64,000 nucleotides of DNA. Source: Hypoxylon rubiginosum. Taxonomy: Eukaryota; Ascomycota; Sordariomycetes; Xylariales; Hypoxylaceae. The position numbers and the translations under genes are program-made. The notes below the pieces were generated by a model, which was not told the DNA's origin, made no database searches, and saw nothing but the letters and a program-made list of their open reading frames with translations. The DNA lies in NCBI GenBank assembly GCA_902806565.1, contig CADCXA010000006.1, positions 1,674,001 through 1,738,000 on the forward strand, read 5' to 3'. Below are positions 58,416 through 64,000 of the stretch, in pieces (position 1 is the first letter of the stretch; the number at the start of each line of letters is the position of its first letter).

Positions 58416-58579
58416 GGACTCGAACCCAAGAGTTTGAGTCCCAACCCACCCACGGGGACCGCTCCGACTTACACTGATCAGACCACTGCACCACGGGGCT
58501 ATTATGATTATTCGTACACTAAAACCAATACAAATGGTTTCCTACTCTGCCTGGGATTCTCCCGCCTGCCTTGTTTGAG
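58416..58579 (-). repeat. tRNA-like (SINE-type) repeat, copy B, with A and B boxes
   Basis: The minus strand has TGGTGCAGTGG (A box) and, about 67 bases later, GGTTCGAGTCC (perfect B box, 58416-58426 on the plus strand). The spacing suits an intron-containing tRNA gene or tRNA-derived SINE. I could not form a full cloverleaf: no 3' acceptor partner for GCCCCGT is present. I therefore call it tRNA-derived rather than a tRNA. Confidence 0.55.
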
Positions 58580-59131
58580 AGCTTCCTCCTTTCTCGTAGC
58601 ACCTGCCTTCCGCGTATTTATTTGCCTTAGGTGCCTTGACTCTGCAATTCTGGTAGTCGATAACATTCACACCATTTTCGTTACCATTCAGGTATCTGTT
58701 GACCCTCCCATCCTACCGCTGAGTACATATCTACGTACCTAGGTATTTCTTTCCACCCGCTCCCACAAAATTTACTCGCCAACAAATTTTACTCTCGCCA
58801 ACAATTTCAGCACCACACCCACACCCACATACCACAACATCTCACCCCCATCCTCTCTCCAAACATTTATTCCCTCTAGCAGATGCGATCCTACTGTGAT
58901 TAAAACTAGTAAGTCAATCCCTATAGCTGAGCTTGTACCTGTACAATTCGCTCTATCTACTTCTACATATTCTCACCACAACCTCATCAATGCCCACATC
59001 CACCTCCACATTATTCCTCTCTCACAATCTATCTTACAGCATTTCACATCAATCAGTTGAACACATTCTTTAATTACTGTTTTCTCTCTCTGACGTTTGG
59101 AACCAGTTTTCCAACGGAAAACTAGCCCAGC

Positions 59132-59752
59132 ATGGACGCAGGCGAAGACATTTTGTCTGGGAGTGAATACTCGCCGAGCCTTGTCAACTCAGATTCGGAC
59201 TCCCAGGACGCCCAGGCAGATGAGTGTGAAGTTATTGCCGGAGTAGACATTGCTCATGCGACTATGGACGAACTAAAAGTCTTGGTTCGTGAGGTCGAAG
59301 AGATGCGAATAGAGTCCCAGGCCAAATATCGCAAGGCCGAAGAGATGCGAATCGCATCCCAGGCCAAATATCGCAAGGCCGAAGAGATGCGAATCGCATC
59401 CCAAGCCAAATACGAGAGAAGCGAACGCAAGGCTCGAAAGACAGTTAAAAAGCTATGCGACAGTATCAAGCACCTCAAGGATGTGATCGACGAAACGAAA
59501 GACGAGAAGGCACGTCTCGTGCTAGAGAACAAAAGCCTGGATGAAGAGAACGACAAACTCTTTGCTCAGCTCGACGAGGCGCGCTTCCATCAGAACCACA
59601 ACCATGCCATGGTTAGTCGTCTGTTCCAGCGAGTCGTTCTAGCCACCAATCGTAACCTGAGTCGCTACGAGGAACGGTTTGAGGCCAACTAGGAGGAAAT
59701 CAACCGTTTTCTACGTCGTCGATTCAATGTCTACCTCGATCCCGAGGTTTAG
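59132..59752 (+). CDS. Coiled-coil protein of unknown function (paralogue 2), probable early stop
   Basis: The frame starts with ATG and reads 186 aa to a TAG at 59690-59692. After an acidic N-terminus comes IAGVDIAHATMDELKVLVRE, which matches the motif in the 55539-56192 gene. Next are about three copies of a 14-residue unit (KAEEMRIASQAKYR; 42-bp DNA repeats at about 59297-59418) and a coiled coil to the end. Directly after the TAG the same frame stays open for 19 codons (EEINRFLRRRFNVYLDPEV) to a second TAG at 59750-59752. A CAG-to-TAG change would explain this. I give the range to the second stop; the translated product as it stands ends at 59692. Confidence 0.6.
59297..59418 (+). repeat. 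42-bp coding tandem repeat
   Basis: Two complete and one partial nearly identical units (GAAGAGATGCGAAT... ...CGCAAGGCC) inside coiled-coil gene 2. Confidence 0.9.
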
Positions 59753-60965
59753 GGCTGTTAGTGGTTGCTTTACGATGAATCTAGTTCATCTTAAGAAAAT
59801 GGTAAGTTAGCAACCATCACATTCAAAATCCCAACCGACGAACTTCGGTGTCTTATCTCGACTCCCGTATTCTTTCAAGCCGTCGCCATTCTAATAGTTA
59901 CTTAGGTCTCTAATTCCATCCTCTCGTTGATCCACCAACTATCGACCCCCCCCCCCCCCCCCCCCCCCCCCCCCTTTACATCGTATGAGAACACCACTTT
60001 TCTTTTTTATTAAGTTTCGGTACGATAACCTGTTCTGTTGGAGATACTCGAGTCTATCATAAATTTTCGGAAAGGAACCCAGTGGCATCTATATGTACGA
60101 ACACGACCACGTGGAATTACCTCCCGCCAATGTTTGAACTACGAATACGAGTATCACTCAGATGGAACTTGGTCTTCCGAACTTTTTAGTTCTACCGCCT
60201 ATACAATGTTAGCTTGTTGGGCTAGTTTTCTTGCCCGACTGGCTGGTGTTTTTACGATAGAATAGGAATTGCAAGTAATAATTCAAGGATTCTTTATCCA
60301 CTAATTAAGTGTTCTGGGGAGCTGCTAAAAAGCGAAGTTTGTTGCTTTTGCCGGTTTTTATCGAACCCTCCGCCGTTCTATCCTTCACATGGTCCCTACA
60401 TAGCACACTGCCGTAGATGTTGTTAATCATGTAAGCCTAAGTTCGCATCTATAGCGACTTACTCAATGTTATCGGCTAGCCGCGCCACCAGTCCTTCGCC
60501 GCTATTGATGTGAGCTCGCCGCCCACGATCCTCTGGCAGCGATGTTTACAGTGTTAATAATCATACTACAGGTTTCTCCTCTCTCTCAAGTATCTAGTAC
60601 CTAAAATGAGCATAAGCAGGCTGAAGCCAAGCTGTATCATCCACTATACATGAGTGTTATGCGCATATCTAGTCTTTCCCTTTTCACCGGCGGGCAATTC
60701 GTTGAATTTCACTAACGGTTGGGAGTCGGAAATGTCACGTGGAGATTAACTAAGCCAGTATTAGCTACAAGAGGGTAGCATCTTGCAGGAATGCTTATGC
60801 TTAAATGCATGTGGGGTATGGCGGCTCAACAGATTGGCTAATCCGAACCTAGAAGTTCGGGTTAACTCGATACCCGCTAAAATTTCCATGCAAATTGACA
60901 TTCGCGAGCCACGACCTGCGACCTGTGTAATCCGAGTCGATGCAGCGACGTAGCTATTGATCGCC
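59753..60965. other. Intergenic region with long C tract
   Basis: A run of 29 C at 59946-59974 is the longest homopolymer in the window. No gene is supported. Confidence 0.55.
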
Positions 60966-62206
60966 ATGGCCACTGGAGTACGGTCGATGCGGATTTGCCT
61001 GCGGGCTTTTCGACATGCTGCAGCCCCAGCTCCCCGGAGAGCTGGCGCTCCGATATACGTCGCGAGACGAGCATTCTCCTCGACGCCTACGCCGTGGCGT
61101 CCCGCAGTTAAGAAAGACGAAGCAGACGAGCTAGAAGTAGACGAAGAAGAAGACGACGACGTTATTATAGATTCTGCCGAACTAAACGAATCCCTGGATA
61201 CCGCTCTAACAGACCCAGATATCGACTTTGGGGCGACAGCGCGATTTCAGGAGCAGGTGGTAGGAAGCATCAACGCGACCCTATCCGAGGCGGCGTATGT
61301 ACCTAAAGTCCATCCGGCCAGATCGTTCTGGCATGAGGAGGAGGAAGATCCCGAATTGCTTACGGATGAACGTGACGAGGACGTGTTTGAAGAGGATGAT
61401 ATCATGAGCATGGCGCATGGCAAGCTGGAGGAGTTCCGCGAGTATAGAGAATATGCTCGCATCGCCGCTTGGGAGATGCCCCTGTTATCTAGTGGGTAGC
61501 ACCATACGAGTATACGCCGAATGAATTGACCAATTGGCTGACCATGATGTTAGAGCTGGCGAGGCCCTTCGAACCGCCTACCGCCCAAGAACCGCTTCGA
61601 TTCCGATACACGAGCTACATGGGAGAGTTTCACCCGGCGGAGAACAAAGTAGTTGTCGAGTTCTCGCCGAGAGACATGCCGCTGACCGAAGCCCAACAAA
61701 CGAAATTGAGGAAGCTGCTGGGTCCGCGCTACAACCCGGAGACGGACGTAGCCAAGATTAGTTGCGAGCAGTTCGAGCACCAGGCGCAAAACAAGCGTTA
61801 TCTCGGCGACCTGGTCGAGAAATTGGTCGAGCAAGCAAAGGTACATTAAAACCGGTCGACCCGATCTTTCTACTGATATCGGATTTTGCTGACAATATGC
61901 CTCTAGGATCCGTCTGATATGTTTGAAGATGTCCCACTCGACACTAGACATCACAAGTTCAAGGTCAGGCCCAAATTCCCGAGGGAGTGGCGGATGACCG
62001 AAGAGCGGCGGAAGTTTCTGGATGATACACGACATAAGTCCCAGCTGCTCGATCTGACGAAAGAGGAAGCCGGTAGCTTGATTAGCGGCAAGGAGAGGAT
62101 CGAGCAGTTCTTCAGCACGCTCTCTCGCAAGGACCAGGAGCGTGTCGGTGTGAGATTAAATAGGCCGATAACACGGGGTAGACAGCCATCACTCCGGCGG
62201 ATCTAA
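60966..62206 (+). CDS. RSM24: Mitochondrial small-subunit ribosomal protein mS35 (Rsm24)
   Basis: Exons are 60966-61491, 61554-61840 and 61907-62206, giving 370 aa. The ATG at 60966 is chosen over an upstream TTG. The Arg/Ala-rich N-terminus (MRICLRAFRHAAAPAPRRAG ... ARRAFSST) is a mitochondrial presequence. It is followed by an acidic stretch and the conserved mS35 core: AWEMPLLSKLARPFEPP, LRFRYTSYMGEFHPAENKVVVEF and LRKLLGPRYNPETDVAKISCEQF. The protein is a fungal/animal-specific component of the mitoribosomal small subunit. Both introns restore the family sequence in phase. Confidence 0.93.
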
Positions 62207-64000
62207 TGTGTATATTACCATGCAGACTGGAGAGATCAATTTTGATGAGCTCATTGTATGAATATAAAATACAGGCACAGGCAACTTGACAAGTCGTGAA
62301 AGCGACCTCCTTTCTTACGCCAACAATTATGGAGCTTCCTCACACCATGCTATCAGGTATTGGAAAGAAGATCAACCATTCGTACCTGAGTCCTTACAGT
62401 GGAAGGGTAATGCTTCGTCGAGTGATTAGGACTAATATATGTTGATATGTTGCGCCGACCAAATCAGGCTCTGAGGGGCGGCACTACTCCTAATGAGAGC
62501 TTGCCCCTGAGCAATATCTTTCTTTCTGCCAGGTTAAGCATCTCGTGGACTTCAAATAAGCTCGGATATTCTCAAGTTCCGGCAAACCTGTACTTGTTAA
62601 AGGGGCATACTATGTTTTACTCACAACTAGGTAGGAAGTTGTTAACTTGGCTCTGTGACTTCTCTCCCGCCTTCGCATGTAAGGGAATGGATATTTTAAA
62701 CTGGACTTTGGCTATTACTATGATGTCTTGAAAGGGGCCTACCTAGAGGTCAATGCCAAGAGGTAGCGATTGCAACTTGTATGTGAAGTACAAATTTCCA
62801 GGCATTGGATATAGTCAAACGTACGTGACTGACTTACTTCAAGTTCTTGACAGTTGTCAAAGGGCCATTGGTGTAGGTTTTCTAATCCGGGGTTCATTCA
62901 TTTTGAATTCGCAAACGAGGTATATATAAACAGAGAACTTTGAATGTTAGGCAGCTTCTTATATATCGGGATATACGAAGGTCAAGTATATGGCTCAGCA
63001 TTCTGCCATGAGTTGCTTCCCATGTTCAGAGACTTGATAGCATAAGGTATTCCGACATGAGTGAGAATTTAACCTACGATACTCATGGTTGAGCAAGTAT
63101 GAGAACCGTGCAATCTCGGAATGGCAGGGAAGCTTTCTGGATGGTCGTTGACGACGATCGGAAGAAACACATCTACCCCTCTTTCGCTATGGACTTCAAC
63201 TCCTTGAATCTTTTACATTCGTAGACTATAGTGACGGCCTAAGGAACCGACATATCACAATTTCAAATTCGGTAACAAAGCAATATCAACGAGAGAATAT
63301 CTACCTCCCGGCATTTGGAAGTACGTGAGGTGTGTCTAAAGATCAGGATGTTGTCTAACATTCGCCGGGTGTGCCTCGGAGGCAAAGACCGCAGTTACTC
63401 TATATAACTTAAACACCACAATTACTATAGCTACGAATAACCAACCATTCGCTCACCCCGAGAGCTTTGCCTGATTTCCAGACAGAAATAGAAACGACAG
63501 CTAGGTAGGTATTAAAGTTGGCCGAGAGGGCCCCATAAAATGTACGAGAAAGCCTTCTTGCCAAGGCGGCATTCGGCATCGATGCAGGCATCAGGAATAA
63601 GGGCAGCCCGTGATTGTGCGACAAGTTGCGAACCCGGACGCGGAAGACCGGCAACGAGGTGTGATGTGCTAGGTAATCCTTTTTTTCTTCTCCTCTTACC
63701 TACCTGCCTACCTAGCTGCCTACCTAGGTACCTAAGGAGGCAATGTAGCGTTAGCGAAGAAACTGGAAAGACGCGTCGTCTTTCACCAGCTCCTACGCTA
63801 GAGTACGTGCGGGCCAAATCATACTGAGGCTTGACGGTGGCGGGTATTGCAGGTTCAGCAGCTCCATGACGGCTATGTCGAAAAAGAAACTCGTGAGCCA
63901 ATGCTGTAGTCAGTGTAGGTACGTTCGGTCATGCGCCGCAGTATCGTTGCTGTGTGTCCGGGGGTGGTAAGGATTAGCTTCATTTTCGAACACAAAGAGA
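62207..64000. other. Intergenic region to window end
   Basis: No supported gene. A dense group of TACCTACCTAGGTACC-type words lies at about 63701-63735. Minus-strand frames at 63409-63901 lack family resemblance. Confidence 0.5.

Larger units (their letters stand above)
56193..59131. other. Spacer between divergent coiled-coil paralogues
   Basis: It holds two direct copies of a ~140-bp tRNA-like repeat (56697-56833 and 58440-58579), a 12-base G run (56548-56559), and a pyrimidine-rich leader before 59132. I see no supported protein gene; a frame at 57641-57913 has no recognisable features. Confidence 0.55.

Noticed and set aside
62447..62731. 94-codon plus-strand frame
   Set aside because: No ATG context, splice partners or recognisable sequence.
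1..64000. CRISPR arrays, operons, prokaryotic features
   Set aside because: This is eukaryotic nuclear DNA with introns; the short tandem repeats seen are minisatellites without spacers.

Overview
The window is nuclear DNA of a filamentous ascomycete (Pezizomycotina), most likely a Sordariomycete; the order cannot be fixed from the sequence alone. The basis is short (about 50-120 nt) spliceosomal introns with GTATGT/GTAAGT donors, CTAAC-like branch sites and CAG/TAG acceptors, genes spaced 0.3-3 kb apart on both strands, and typical filamentous-fungal proteins: an AA9 polysaccharide monooxygenase, a Con-6 conidiation protein, an Srp1-type SR protein, Fic1/Inn1-like and Sac6 proteins. Exon joins were read by hand. 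In nearly every gene the joined exons give a length divisible by three and a protein that follows its family end to end.

Layout. 1-2.9 kb: no recognisable gene. 2.9-4.0 kb (+): AA9 LPMO with an apparent twin intron (stwintron) whose outer 3' splice site looks broken. 4.4-5.8 kb (-): SRAP/HMCES-type abasic-site protein. 6.4-7.2 kb (-): ribosomal protein eL18. 8.0-9.3 kb (-): mitochondrial carrier of the yeast Ypr011c (APS/PAPS) type. 9.3-11.6 kb: repeat-rich spacer. 11.6-12.8 kb (-): SR protein Srp1. 14.3-16.9 kb (-): sterol O-acyltransferase. 17.9-20.0 kb (-): fimbrin. 21.2-21.7 kb (-): small secreted protein. 23.0-23.5 kb (-): TMEM234-like membrane protein. 24.9-25.2 kb (+): Con-6. 25.6-27.1 kb (+): APH-fold kinase-like protein. 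27.3-27.7 kb (+): dead GMC oxidoreductase tail. 29.3-32.2 kb (+): C2-domain Fic1/Inn1-like cytokinesis protein. 33.2-34.8 kb (-): UTP15. 35.3-36.8 kb (+): PD-(D/E)XK-like protein with a probable frameshift. 37.0-38.0 kb (+): peroxisomal dienoyl-CoA isomerase. 38.2-38.5 kb (-): TFIIH subunit Tfb5. 40.0-40.5 kb (+): single-pass PPxY protein. 41.0-42.3 kb (-): aldo-keto reductase. 43.7-45.7 kb (-): secreted carboxylesterase. 48.1-49.9 kb (+): protein with 11 CCHC zinc knuckles. 50.4-50.9 kb: MITE-like palindromic element. 51.1-53.1 kb (+): Aip1. 53.7-54.8 kb (-): ALG13. 55.5-59.8 kb: two divergent paralogous coiled-coil genes around a spacer holding two copies of a tRNA-like repeat. 61.0-62.2 kb (+): mitoribosomal mS35.

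Most genes are unrelated housekeeping functions (actin dynamics, RNA processing, translation, glycosylation, lipid metabolism); there is no biosynthetic cluster. The unusual material is the LPMO stwintron, the palindromic element, the coiled-coil paralogue pair with its tRNA-like repeats, an in-frame-stop intron in the SR gene, and several genes in early decay (LPMO, PD-(D/E)XK, GMC relic, coiled-coil gene 2). Some small genes here (Con-6, Tfb5) lie in short exons and could be missed by simple ORF calling.
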